Shown: positions 27,358 through 36,307 of the stretch, piece by piece
Layout: each line of letters starts with the position of its first letter
Position numbering within the stretch: position 1 is the first letter of the stretch
The notes under the pieces: model-generated
What the model was told of the DNA's origin: nothing
What the model saw: only the letters and a program-made list of their open reading frames with translations
Database searches by the model: none
Origin: Pseudoalteromonas luteoviolacea NCIMB 1944
GTDB taxonomy: Bacteria; Pseudomonadota; Gammaproteobacteria; Enterobacterales; Alteromonadaceae
DNA length: 64,000 nt
Direction: 5' to 3'
NCBI RefSeq assembly: GCF_001625565.1
Contig: NZ_AUXS01000056.1
Coordinates: forward strand, 1-64,000
Program-made: the position numbers and the translations under genes

Positions 27358-29097
27358 ATGAGATATTCACTTTTAGCCGCCAGTATTGGTTTGTGCTTTT
27401 CAGGGCAGCTATTTGCTGCAACGTACCAATTAACAGAGTTGCCATCACATATTGGATCAAAGAATACCTTTGTCTCTGATGCTAATGACTCAGGTGTTGT
27501 TGCAGGGCGAGCAACTGAACTCTTTAACTTAAAAATTGATGTTAGCTATATCGACTTTAGCGATGATTCATTGATAAGAGAATATGATCAGTTGAAAGAC
27601 GCGAGAGATAGAATCGATGATCCTATCAAATTTACGCTTGATGATATCCAAAATAATAATGCTACAGCAACCGATCCAGACGCACATGCATTTATGCGTG
27701 GCTATTTAAGTCAGCGTAGTGGTAATGCAGAATTTCAAAAATTAAACTCTAGCACCAGCTTGATATATGCGACTTCGAGCGCCGACGAAAAGGTCATTTT
27801 TGATGAGCAAAGAGATTATACAGGAGGAGAGTTATCTCGTTCAGTCGTCTCTTTTATCACTGCGGTTGCATCAGATGGCGCCATGGTAGGTTGGGGTACA
27901 GCGCCATACACGAAAAAGAACGAATTTACTAAAAAAGACGAAAATGAAACAACGGTCTTTTTTGAGCGCGAGTTTTCCTCTAGAGCGGTGTTTATAACGC
28001 CAGCAGGAGAAGTGATTGAATTACCATCGCCAAGCTTTGAAGCGGATTACGGCGGGCAGAGTATGGCTGCCGACGTACAAAAATTAGATGACGGAACCTA
28101 TCTAGTAATAGGTCAAAGTGCCGTTAGTGTTGCTAAAGATGGTCAAGATCGCTTTAACGATATTTGTAAAAATGAAAGCGAGCCTGTGAATGTGTGTGTT
28201 TGGCGATTGCAGAATTTATCTGAGTATTACAACCGCGAAGCATACCAGTGGAAGCTTGACGCTAATTTCAACATTATTTCGGGTGAATCTAAAAGCTTAG
28301 GTGCTGGTCTTGTTCGCGAAGATGATGAAGAGCGTGCTCATATTGGAACAGCTTTAGCTGTTAATAATGCAGGCGTTGTTGTTGGCCATTCACAAACACG
28401 TAAAGACGACAACTTTATAGTTAGGCAAAGAGCTGGTTTTTATAAAGATGGTACTTTTACGCAAATGATTGACCATGTTGAAGGTTATGAGTCAAGCCGT
28501 GGCGTTGCAATTAATAATCAAGGTATTGCAATCGGTTACCGTTTCAATGAGTTTACACTTGGTCGACAAGAGCAAGTTAAAGGCTATTACTTCAATGTTA
28601 ACGACAAAAAGTATACAGAAATAAAGTCATTTTATGACGGCTCAGCCTTATTCCCTGAAGACATCAATGATGCCGGTTATATCGTTGGTCAGGCAGAAGC
28701 CGAGAATTTAGGTGACAACCCAAGAAGAGAGGCGTTTCTTTATAATACTGCCAACTCGGAGCTACAAAACATAAACGACTTGTTACCGTGTAAAAGTGAT
28801 GCTTTTCCTTACAGTGTTGTAGAAGCTGTTAAGATAACGGACGACAATCGAATATACGGTGTCGCTACAAAAACGGCAAAGCGCAGGGATAGTCTTGGAC
28901 AAGTGATGAAAGATAGCTCAGGTGCAGATGAATATGAGTCAATAGCAGTGCCTGTGTTACTAACTCCAGATAGCAGTGGCCAACCTGAGCAATGTGCTCC
29001 TGAAGAAGCTGAAACTTACGAGAGAAGCTCAGCATCTTTTGGTGTATTTAGTTTATTGGCTCTGCCGCTATTAATGTTGCGCAGACGCAGAAAGTAA
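27358..29097 (+). CDS. DUF3466 family secreted protein with C-terminal sorting-signal-like tail
   Basis: The 579-residue product has a signal peptide ending near residue 20 (GQLFAATYQ). The body holds repeated segments of the type INNQGIAIGYR, INDAGYIVGQA and VNNAGVVVGHS, a beta-propeller-like HAF-repeat pattern. The tail has a serine-rich stretch, a hydrophobic helix (FGVFSLLALPLLML) and the basic end RRRRK, which resembles GlyGly-CTERM sorting signals read by rhombosortase, although the Gly-Gly pair is missing. TAAGGA from the uup stop lies just before ATG 27358. Probably the last gene of the rlmKL-uup transcript; function unknown. Confidence 0.85.
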   Translation: MRYSLLAASIGLCFSGQLFAATYQLTELPSHIGSKNTFVSDANDSGVVAGRATELFNLKIDVSYIDFSDDSLIREYDQLKDARDRIDDPIKFTLDDIQNNNATATDPDAHAFMRGYLSQRSGNAEFQKLNSSTSLIYATSSADEKVIFDEQRDYTGGELSRSVVSFITAVASDGAMVGWGTAPYTKKNEFTKKDENETTVFFEREFSSRAVFITPAGEVIELPSPSFEADYGGQSMAADVQKLDDGTYLVIGQSAVSVAKDGQDRFNDICKNESEPVNVCVWRLQNLSEYYNREAYQWKLDANFNIISGESKSLGAGLVREDDEERAHIGTALAVNNAGVVVGHSQTRKDDNFIVRQRAGFYKDGTFTQMIDHVEGYESSRGVAINNQGIAIGYRFNEFTLGRQEQVKGYYFNVNDKKYTEIKSFYDGSALFPEDINDAGYIVGQAEAENLGDNPRREAFLYNTANSELQNINDLLPCKSDAFPYSVVEAVKITDDNRIYGVATKTAKRRDSLGQVMKDSSGADEYESIAVPVLLTPDSSGQPEQCAPEEAETYERSSASFGVFSLLALPLLMLRRRRK

Positions 29098-29103
29098 ACA
29101 AAT

Positions 29104-29130
29104 AAAAAAAGGGCCTCAGGCCCTTTTTTT
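29104..29130. terminator. Bidirectional terminator between DUF3466 and DUF2062
   Basis: A seven-A run, GGGCC, loop TCA, GGCCC and a seven-T run (29104-29130) form a symmetric hairpin. It serves both converging genes. Confidence 0.9.
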
Positions 29131-29178
29131 ATGAACGCTAGTTTTTGATGGGGGCTCCCATAAACTCCTGCTCAAAAT

Positions 29179-29685
29179 TTATTGATTTCTTGCTTCCCAC
29201 GCTTTATTTACAGAGCGTCTCCAAAGATAATCTATACCAAAAAAGCCGATAATGGCTGCGATACATGCACAGATCAACGATCCTACGATAAATGCAGGGC
29301 CGATGGTGGTAATACTTTCTGTTAACCATGCCCATGTTGGCTCAAAATGGAAAGGCTGCATCTCTTGACCAAGGGCAAAAACCCCGACAAGATAAGAACA
29401 GTAAAATATTGGTGGCATTGTCAGCGGGTTTGTAATCCAAACAAGCGCAATTGATAAAGGCAAGTTTACTCGAAATGGAATTGCGAGTGCAGCCGCTAAA
29501 ACCATTTGAAAAGGGACAGGGATGAACGCAAAAAATAGTCCAACGGAAAATGCACCCCTTGCTGAGCGTCGATTAAGATGCCAAAGGTTTGCATCATGCA
29601 ATAAACTTCCAAAAATTCTTAACGATTTTTGTTCTTTGATCTTATTGTGATCGGGTAAAAAGCGTTGGATCGTTTTCTTCGCCAT
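29179..29685 (-). CDS. DUF2062 family inner-membrane protein
   Basis: The product is 168 residues from ATG 29685; an in-frame TTG at 29694 gives three more. After a basic N-terminal segment (KKTIQRFLPDHNKIK) come about three or four membrane segments. The family signature is RRSARGAFSVGLFFAFIPVPFQM, followed by ITNPLTMPPIFY. The role of DUF2062 proteins is unknown. It often neighbours comEC in gammaproteobacteria, and here the two genes diverge with almost no space between them. Confidence 0.9.
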   Translation of the reverse strand: MAKKTIQRFLPDHNKIKEQKSLRIFGSLLHDANLWHLNRRSARGAFSVGLFFAFIPVPFQMVLAAALAIPFRVNLPLSIALVWITNPLTMPPIFYCSYLVGVFALGQEMQPFHFEPTWAWLTESITTIGPAFIVGSLICACIAAIIGFFGIDYLWRRSVNKAWEARNQ

Positions 29686-31932
29686 ATAGAGCAACCATCT
29701 ACTTCAATATTGATTTGCTGCGGCATAATCTGTGGGTGTCTTATATCCGTGTTTTACATGGATAATTGGCAGTTACCCGGCAGTTTAGCCTTGCTCGTTT
29801 TTGTTAGTAGCTATTTTAAGCTTTTTTCAAACGTTTTGGCAGGTTTTATTTTAGGTATTTTTGTTACAGCTTTACATTACCAACTGTTTTATCAGCTTTC
29901 TTGGAAAAACCTAGTTGTTGATAAACCAGTAAAAATCACCGCTCAAGTGACCCAAATTATAAAAGCAGGAAAACGCCCTTACATACAGGTAGACATCAAA
30001 TCTATTGACAAGTTTCAGGTAAAAGCCTGGCAACATGCGTATGCTAATTTATCAACGGATTCTGGCAATATCACCTTGCATGAAGGCGACATGGTCTCCG
30101 GAATTGCCAAACTAAAAACTTTTCGTTCGAGAAAAAATATATATGGCTTCGATAAGGAGTTATATGCCTTTCGCAATCATGTCTATTTTAAGGGCAAGCT
30201 AAAAGTAACGTATAGAATAGGGGACACTAATACCCTGCAAGATAAGTATAGACATTTTGTGTTGAGTACATTCGGCGCGTATAAATTTGGCTGGTTTTAC
30301 TACGTACTGATGACTGGAGATAAAACACTAATTCCTCAAATAGAAAAAGAGCGCTTTCGCATGTTGGGCTTGAGTCACTTATTGGCTATTTCTGGTTTGC
30401 ATATTGCGATTTTCTTTTCTCTAAGTTTCCTTTTAATAAAAACAGTAATTTACCCTTTTAAAAACCTAATATCGCAAAGCGTGAATGTACATATTTTGGG
30501 GTTAGTGTGTGCGCTGGTATTGGCTGGTGGCTATGTTGTACTAAGTGGTATGCAAGTATCAGCACAGCGTGCGTGGTTCATGACATTTTTAGGTGTTCTA
30601 TGTTACGCACTGGGAGCGAGAGTCAGCTATACCCGAACTTTGACATATGCACTAACGGTTATATTACTCATCTCACCATTTACACTACTTAATTTAGGGC
30701 TTTATTTTTCTTTTGCCGCAGTTGCGAGCATCTTGTGGTTGCTCACAACTCCATCTTCTTCCGATGGTTTTAAAATAAGTTGGGTTAATAAGTGCGTATG
30801 GTTTTTCAAGATACAATTACTTCTATTCCTTGTTTTGAGTCCTTTGATGGTTTTTGCGTTTCAAGGAGTTAGTTTATCCGGGGTAATAGTGAACCTAATT
30901 GCGATCCCGTTATTGTCTTGCGCGATTTTTCCTGCCTTATTGGCCCAGGGAATAGTTTCAGTTGGCTACAACGTTCAATTGATGGATCAAATAGACCACC
31001 TAACTTACCTCGGGTATCAGTGGTTAACTAACCTTGATTACAATTGGCTTGAAGTGGGTTATATATCTGTCACTCAAACTGTATTGATGATGTTAATTTT
31101 GTTTATGCTCGGCCATGCGCTTATTCGTGCCTACGCGGTAATACCCATGGTTGTGTTAATGGTCCACAAGGCCGTTGATACTTCGCCACCATGGCAAATC
31201 AATATTTTTGACGTTGGCCACGGGAGTGCCATCTTGGTACAGCATCAAGGTAAAGGGTTTTTATATGACTTGGGTGCTAACTATTTTGGTACATATTCTA
31301 TGTTTGAACAGGTTATTTTACCTTATCTACGTGCCAGAGACATTCAGCTAGTGCATACTATTGTGAGCCATGATGACGGGGACCATGCAGGCGGGTTACC
31401 AGATTTAATAAAGCTCTCGTTTGGAGAAACTTTGCACGCTTTTCATGGCACTCCTTACAGGCAACCTTGCGGTTTGAAGGAAATAACGTTTGGTCAGCTA
31501 ACCATTCGTTCGATTTGGCCGAGTGAACGCCAGAATGACGATAACAACAGCTCTTGTGTTGTGATTGTCGATGATGGGAAGCACAAGTTACTTTTACCAG
31601 GTGATATCGAGTCGGTGACGGAAAATAAACTAACGGCTCAATATGGTAAGCAATTACACGCGGATTTTTTACTGGCACCACATCATGGTAGCCGCACTTC
31701 TTCAAGCATACCTTTTGTCCGCGCAGTTGGTGACAAAAAGACAGTGATTTTCTCTCGAAGCCACAACACCGCTTGGCAATTACCTCACCAGCAAATACTA
31801 AAGCGATATCTCGATGCAGAATACAAAATATACGATACTGCGTTAGATGGGCAAATTCAGATCAGAGTGTTTTCTGACCACTTTGAAGTTTACACCGCAA
31901 GAAACGCGAAAAATCTATGGTTTTTAAGATAA
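29665..31932 (+). CDS. comEC: DNA internalisation competence protein ComEC/Rec2
   Basis: This protein of up to 755 residues forms the inner-membrane channel that carries single-stranded DNA into the cytoplasm during natural transformation. The N-terminal membrane segments and a soluble OB-like domain (about 85-180) precede the Competence domain with its helix cluster, including GLSHLLAISGLHIAIFFSL. The C-terminal metallo-beta-lactamase-like domain has SHDDGDHAGGL (His569) and APHHGSRTSSS. The start is uncertain. TTG 29665 would overlap the start of the divergent DUF2062 gene by 21 bases; TTG 29710 or ATG 29758 would avoid this, and none has a good ribosome-binding site. The gene appears intact. 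Confidence 0.92.
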   Translation: MDRFLRHIEQPSTSILICCGIICGCLISVFYMDNWQLPGSLALLVFVSSYFKLFSNVLAGFILGIFVTALHYQLFYQLSWKNLVVDKPVKITAQVTQIIKAGKRPYIQVDIKSIDKFQVKAWQHAYANLSTDSGNITLHEGDMVSGIAKLKTFRSRKNIYGFDKELYAFRNHVYFKGKLKVTYRIGDTNTLQDKYRHFVLSTFGAYKFGWFYYVLMTGDKTLIPQIEKERFRMLGLSHLLAISGLHIAIFFSLSFLLIKTVIYPFKNLISQSVNVHILGLVCALVLAGGYVVLSGMQVSAQRAWFMTFLGVLCYALGARVSYTRTLTYALTVILLISPFTLLNLGLYFSFAAVASILWLLTTPSSSDGFKISWVNKCVWFFKIQLLLFLVLSPLMVFAFQGVSLSGVIVNLIAIPLLSCAIFPALLAQGIVSVGYNVQLMDQIDHLTYLGYQWLTNLDYNWLEVGYISVTQTVLMMLILFMLGHALIRAYAVIPMVVLMVHKAVDTSPPWQINIFDVGHGSAILVQHQGKGFLYDLGANYFGTYSMFEQVILPYLRARDIQLVHTIVSHDDGDHAGGLPDLIKLSFGETLHAFHGTPYRQPCGLKEITFGQLTIRSIWPSERQNDDNNSSCVVIVDDGKHKLLLPGDIESVTENKLTAQYGKQLHADFLLAPHHGSRTSSSIPFVRAVGDKKTVIFSRSHNTAWQLPHQQILKRYLDAEYKIYDTALDGQIQIRVFSDHFEVYTARNAKNLWFLR

Positions 31933-31995
31933 TGCATTCAGTTTTTGTGTATTGGCGGATACAATAAGGAGGTTTTGAAGTTTTAGAGTAACACT

Positions 31996-33732
31996 ATGCA
32001 ATCGTCTGGAAAGCAAATATATAAAAGGCTTTTGACTTACACCTACGAATTTAAAGCTGCCGCCATGTTCGCCATCATTGGCATGCTTGGGTATGCGGCA
32101 ATGGATGCACTGTTTATCCAGCTTATGAAGCCATTTATGGACGAAGGTTTAACTGAGGGAAACCAAGACGTACTGGCGATGGCGCCCTTTGTTGTTATTT
32201 TACTCGTTGTTGGGCGGGGAGTGTTCAATTACATGTCATCTTACTGTTTGAGTTACGTAGGATCTCAAGTGGTTAGGAAACTGCGCCAACAGTTATATGA
32301 ACATATGCTATTTATGCCTGTTTCATTTCACGACAAACACTCTAACGGAGAGCTTGTTTCGAAAATCACTTTTGATACAGAGCAGGTCCAGCAGGCCGTA
32401 ACTCGAGCACTTCAGGTTGCGATCAGAGAGGGCGCATTCGTTGTTTTCTTGCTTTGGGGAATGTTCGCCATCAGCTGGAAGTTGTCATTGCTATTTTTAG
32501 TGATCGTGCCATTTGTTGCCATCGTGGTCAGTATCGTCTCTAAACGTTTCAGAAAAATTTCGAAAAGAATACAAGATGCGATGGGGGCGGTCACCCGTAG
32601 CTCTGAACAAATGTTATCAGGTCACAAAGAAATTCATGGTTTTGGTGGACAGGAAAAAGAAATTTCGCATTTTGCCACGGTTAACAACCACAATCGTCAG
32701 CAGCGCGTGAAGATGGATGCGACTAGAGCGTTAAGCGTTTCGGTGATTCAGCTGATCGCAGCCAGTGCAATGGCTGTTGTTCTTGCTATTATCGCTATGC
32801 CTGATGTACACGATACACTAACACCAGGCGTCGTAGCTTCGCTAATTACTGCTATGGTGATGATGTTAAGGCCTTTAAAGCAATTGGCGAATGTTAATAG
32901 TGACTTTCAGCGTGGTATCGCGGCAGCCAATAGCATATTTGAAGTACTAGATCAGGAAAAAGAAAAAGACCTAGGCACGCACAGTGTTGATGCCGTTGCA
33001 GGAGATATATCTGTTAATAACGTGTCTTTCACGTACCCAACCAAAGATGAGCCAGTTATTGAAAACTTATCAATTGATATTCCAGCAGGCCAAAGCATAG
33101 CATTGGTCGGTCGAAGTGGGTCTGGCAAATCAACTCTTTCAAGTCTATTACCCAGATTTTACGATTTAGATAGCGGTTCAATTAAGCTAGATGGCGTTGA
33201 ATTAAGCGATTATTCTTTGGCGTGCTTAAGAAAGCAGTTTGCTTTGGTATCGCAGCACGTTACGTTGTTTAACGATACGATAGCCAACAACATAATGTAT
33301 GGGCTAGACGAAAAAATGTCAGACGAAGAGTTAGTGGAAGTTGCCAAAAAAGCACATGTTTGGGAGTTTGTTAAAGATCTACCAGATGGGCTCAACACCG
33401 AAGTGGGTGAAAATGGGGTGATGCTTTCTGGCGGCCAAAGGCAGCGAATCGCCATTGCAAGAGCAATAGTTAAAGATGCACCAATTCTAATTCTTGATGA
33501 AGCAACTTCGGCCTTAGACACCGAGTCAGAGCGTTTGATCCAAGAGGAGTTGGATAAACTTATGGTGAATAAAACTTCGATAGTGATTGCACACCGTTTA
33601 TCTACCATTGAAAAGGCAGACCAAATCTATGTACTTGAGCAGGGGCGTGTGCTTGAACAAGGAAAGCATCAAGACTTATTAGCAAAGGATGGGGCATATT
33701 CAGCACTTTGCAAAATGCAATACGGTGAATAA
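31996..33732 (+). CDS. msbA: Lipid A export ABC transporter MsbA
   Basis: This 578-residue half-transporter flips lipid A-core across the inner membrane as a homodimer. Six membrane helices lie in residues 1-320. The ATPase part has Walker A GRSGSGKST (372-380), signature LSGGQRQR, Walker B ILILDEATSALD and the H-loop IAHRLST. The gene sits in the classic comEC-msbA-lpxK-ycaR-kdsB order. The start is ATG 31996, but the best ribosome-binding site, AAGGAGG (31966-31972), lies 23 bases upstream and faces an in-frame TTG that meets TAG after two more codons. Confidence 0.96.
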   Translation: MQSSGKQIYKRLLTYTYEFKAAAMFAIIGMLGYAAMDALFIQLMKPFMDEGLTEGNQDVLAMAPFVVILLVVGRGVFNYMSSYCLSYVGSQVVRKLRQQLYEHMLFMPVSFHDKHSNGELVSKITFDTEQVQQAVTRALQVAIREGAFVVFLLWGMFAISWKLSLLFLVIVPFVAIVVSIVSKRFRKISKRIQDAMGAVTRSSEQMLSGHKEIHGFGGQEKEISHFATVNNHNRQQRVKMDATRALSVSVIQLIAASAMAVVLAIIAMPDVHDTLTPGVVASLITAMVMMLRPLKQLANVNSDFQRGIAAANSIFEVLDQEKEKDLGTHSVDAVAGDISVNNVSFTYPTKDEPVIENLSIDIPAGQSIALVGRSGSGKSTLSSLLPRFYDLDSGSIKLDGVELSDYSLACLRKQFALVSQHVTLFNDTIANNIMYGLDEKMSDEELVEVAKKAHVWEFVKDLPDGLNTEVGENGVMLSGGQRQRIAIARAIVKDAPILILDEATSALDTESERLIQEELDKLMVNKTSIVIAHRLSTIEKADQIYVLEQGRVLEQGKHQDLLAKDGAYSALCKMQYGE

Positions 33733-33734
33733 TT

Positions 33735-34718
33735 GTGAATAAAATAGAGAAGAGCTGGTACAAGCCAGTTGGCCTAATTAACATTTTGTTGTTGCCACTG
33801 AGTGCGCTATTTTGGTTAATAAGCGGATGTAGACGTGTGTTATTCCGCCTTGGGATTAAATCTTCGTACAAAGCCTCTGTGCCAGTAATGATTGTTGGAA
33901 ATATTGGCATTGGTGGCAATGGAAAAACGCCATTTGTGCTTTGGTTGGTGCCTTATTTGCAATCATTGGGATTAAAAGTAGCAGTGATAAGTAGAGGCTA
34001 TGGCGCGAAACCTCCTCATACGCCTTACCAAGTTTCAAATGAGAGTACCGCACTGCAAGCTGGCGATGAGCCACTATTGATTTATAAGCGACTTGGCTGC
34101 GATGTGGTCATTGGCGCAGATCGACAAGCGAGTATTGAATATCTCATTGAAAATAATGAACCTGATATAATTGTAAGCGATGATGGTTTGCAACACTACC
34201 AACTGGACCGAGATATCGAGGTGTGTATTGTCGACAATGAACGTCGCTTTGGAAATGGCTTTTTATTGCCCGCAGGCCCTCTAAGAGAGTTACCTAAGCG
34301 CTTGAAGACGGTGGACTTAACTGTATTTAATGGTTCAATTAAAGAAGATGGCTATTCGCTCAATACCACGGGTATTTTCAGTGTAAAAACCGGACTCCCG
34401 GTGAGTGGCTTTACACCTAAAGGCATTGCAGTGAGTGCGATAGGCAACCCTGCTCGGTTCGAAAAATCGTTAAAAGCCAATGGAGTAAACATTATTCAAA
34501 GCCGGCATTTCGCTGATCACCATATGTTTACTGAGCAGGACTTTGACACAGTTAGCAAAAACAATTTATTCATGACAGAAAAAGACGCGGTTAAATGTCA
34601 GTCGTTTGCGAAAGACAACTGGTATTTTTTACGTGTAGATGCTGTTCCGTCAGAAGGGCTTATTACTAAGCTCCACAATTTATTAGATAAAAAGGGGATC
34701 ATCACCCATGGCGTTTGA
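33735..34718 (+). CDS. lpxK: Tetraacyldisaccharide 4'-kinase LpxK
   Basis: This 327-residue inner-membrane-associated kinase phosphorylates the tetraacyldisaccharide precursor to give lipid IVA, the sixth step of lipid A synthesis. The N-terminal membrane helix (about 13-33) is followed by the P-loop-like VGNIGIGGNGKTPFV and the typical SDDGLQHYQLDRDIE. The GTG start at 33735 lies two bases after msbA, so translation is coupled. The final 11 bases overlap ycaR. Length agrees with E. coli LpxK (328). Confidence 0.96.
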   Translation: MNKIEKSWYKPVGLINILLLPLSALFWLISGCRRVLFRLGIKSSYKASVPVMIVGNIGIGGNGKTPFVLWLVPYLQSLGLKVAVISRGYGAKPPHTPYQVSNESTALQAGDEPLLIYKRLGCDVVIGADRQASIEYLIENNEPDIIVSDDGLQHYQLDRDIEVCIVDNERRFGNGFLLPAGPLRELPKRLKTVDLTVFNGSIKEDGYSLNTTGIFSVKTGLPVSGFTPKGIAVSAIGNPARFEKSLKANGVNIIQSRHFADHHMFTEQDFDTVSKNNLFMTEKDAVKCQSFAKDNWYFLRVDAVPSEGLITKLHNLLDKKGIITHGV

Positions 34719-34905
34719 TACAAAATTACTCGAAATTATTGCCTGCCCAGTATGCAAAGGCAAATTAGCCTACGATAAAGAAAACAAAGAACTTATAAGC
34801 ACAGCCGCAAAGCTTGCTTACCCTGTAAGAGACGATATCCCTGTTTTATTAGAAAATGAAGCAAGGGAGCTATCCCTTGAAGAGGTAGAAAAGTGGAATT
34901 CATAG
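34708..34905 (+). CDS. ycaR: Trm112/YcaR family small protein
   Basis: This 65-residue protein has the Trm112-like N terminus LLEIIACPVCKGKL and the end YPVRDDIPVLLENEAR. Only the CPxC pair of a possible zinc site remains, as in other bacterial YcaR proteins. Eukaryotic Trm112 activates methyltransferases; the bacterial role is not settled. It overlaps lpxK by 11 bases and kdsB by 13 bases, a conserved arrangement. Confidence 0.93.
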   Translation: MAFDTKLLEIIACPVCKGKLAYDKENKELISTAAKLAYPVRDDIPVLLENEARELSLEEVEKWNS

Positions 34906-35648
34906 TTGTCATACCGGCAAGGTATGCGTCAACGCGATTGCCGGGCAAACCGCTGGTTGATATTTGTGGCAAAACCATGATTCAAAGAGTGTATGAACAG
35001 GCGGTCAAATCGGGTGCAAAAGCCGTTTATGTGGCTACCGATCATCAATTGGTTTATGACGAAGTAAAGCGCTTTACTGACAATGTATTAATGACGCGTG
35101 AAGATCATCAATCAGGCACAGAACGCCTTGCTGAAGTGGTTGAGTTACTCAATTTAGACGACGACACACTGATGGTCAATGTGCAAGGCGATGAGCCGCT
35201 ATTAGAGCCTGAAAACATCTCTCAAGTTGCTGATTTGTTATTCCAGTCGTCAGCGCCAATGGCCACTTTGAGTGTAGATATTAACGACGTAGAAGAAGTT
35301 CTAAATCCCAATGCAGTGAAAGTAGTCAGTGATGTTAATCAAAATGCACTGTACTTTTCACGCTCACCCATTCCATTTCAGCGAGACAGCATGATGTCTT
35401 TGGATAAAGCGCGCATTCCAGTGTCGCATTTTAATCGTCATGTTGGAATTTATGCCTATCGCGCTGGTTTTATTAAAACTTATTTAGCACTGAGTGTTTC
35501 ACCACTTGAAGTGCAAGAGTCGCTCGAGCAACTAAGGGTATTGTTTCATGGCTACCCAATCAAGGTTACAAAGGCGATGAAACCAGTTCATGCAGGTGTG
35601 GATACCCCAGAAGACCTAGAGAGAGTGGTCGAGTTTTTGAATGACTAA
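34893..35648 (+). CDS. kdsB: 3-deoxy-manno-octulosonate cytidylyltransferase (CMP-Kdo synthetase)
   Basis: This 251-residue cytoplasmic enzyme couples Kdo with CTP to CMP-Kdo, the donor for the inner core of lipopolysaccharide. The nucleotide-binding opening FIVVIPARYASTRLPGKPL and the motifs MVNVQGDEPLLEP and HVGIYAYRAGF are diagnostic. The start is GTG 34893, inside the end of ycaR, with GAGG 8 bases upstream. It directly follows lpxK and ycaR, so lipid A and Kdo supply are co-expressed. The stop overlaps the next gene by 8 bases. Confidence 0.97.
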   Translation: MEFIVVIPARYASTRLPGKPLVDICGKTMIQRVYEQAVKSGAKAVYVATDHQLVYDEVKRFTDNVLMTREDHQSGTERLAEVVELLNLDDDTLMVNVQGDEPLLEPENISQVADLLFQSSAPMATLSVDINDVEEVLNPNAVKVVSDVNQNALYFSRSPIPFQRDSMMSLDKARIPVSHFNRHVGIYAYRAGFIKTYLALSVSPLEVQESLEQLRVLFHGYPIKVTKAMKPVHAGVDTPEDLERVVEFLND

Positions 35649-36306
35649 CTTCAATGTCATTGCGCAGCACGAAGATTACATTGTTGCCTATAAACCCTGT
35701 AACTTGAGCTTTCACAGTGAAGAGCAGGCAGGGTTTGTTGCACTGTTGGAACAACAGGTGGGCTTCAGTTTATTTCCGGTACATAGGTTGGATAAGGTGA
35801 CCTCTGGGTTGATTGTCTTGGCGAAATCAAGCCAAGCGGCCGCGAAGCTTACAGCGCTTTTTACGGATCGAGAGGTAAGTAAATTTTACCTTGCGCTGAT
35901 TTCAGATAAACCGAAAAAAAAGCAAGGTTGGATAAAAGGTGATATGGCTAAGTCGCGCCGTGGTACTTATAAGTTGCTAAAAAGCCAAGATAACCCTGCG
36001 GTCACTCGGTTTTATACGGCGAGTATTCAATCCGGTTTAAGAGCCTGTTTGCTTAAGCCATACAGTGGTAAGACACATCAGCTTAGAGTGGCATTAAAAA
36101 GTTTATCAGCACCAATATTGGGTGATGAAAGCTATGGTGGTAAGCAGTCAGATAGAGTATACCTTCATGCTTTTTCACTGTCATTTTACTGGAATGGAAC
36201 ACTTCAAAGTTTTAGCGCAGTACCAGAAGAAGGGTCGCAATTCATGCAATTAATCGAGCATGACATTTTTTTATCGTGGCGTCAGCCTGAGCAGTTAGAG
36301 TGGTAA
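35641..36306 (+). CDS. RluA-family RNA pseudouridine synthase
   Basis: This 221-residue protein has the RluA-family catalytic motif FPVHRLDKVTSGLIVLAK, where the Asp is the nucleophile, and the later motif SGKTHQLRVALKSL. There is no S4 domain, so it is a small single-domain form. It isomerises uridine in rRNA or tRNA; the target is not predictable, and it resembles the uncharacterised TIGR01621 subgroup. It overlaps kdsB by 8 bases and ends two bases before tcdA, placing it in the same transcript. Confidence 0.9.
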   Translation: MTNFNVIAQHEDYIVAYKPCNLSFHSEEQAGFVALLEQQVGFSLFPVHRLDKVTSGLIVLAKSSQAAAKLTALFTDREVSKFYLALISDKPKKKQGWIKGDMAKSRRGTYKLLKSQDNPAVTRFYTASIQSGLRACLLKPYSGKTHQLRVALKSLSAPILGDESYGGKQSDRVYLHAFSLSFYWNGTLQSFSAVPEEGSQFMQLIEHDIFLSWRQPEQLEW

Positions 36307-36307
36307 T

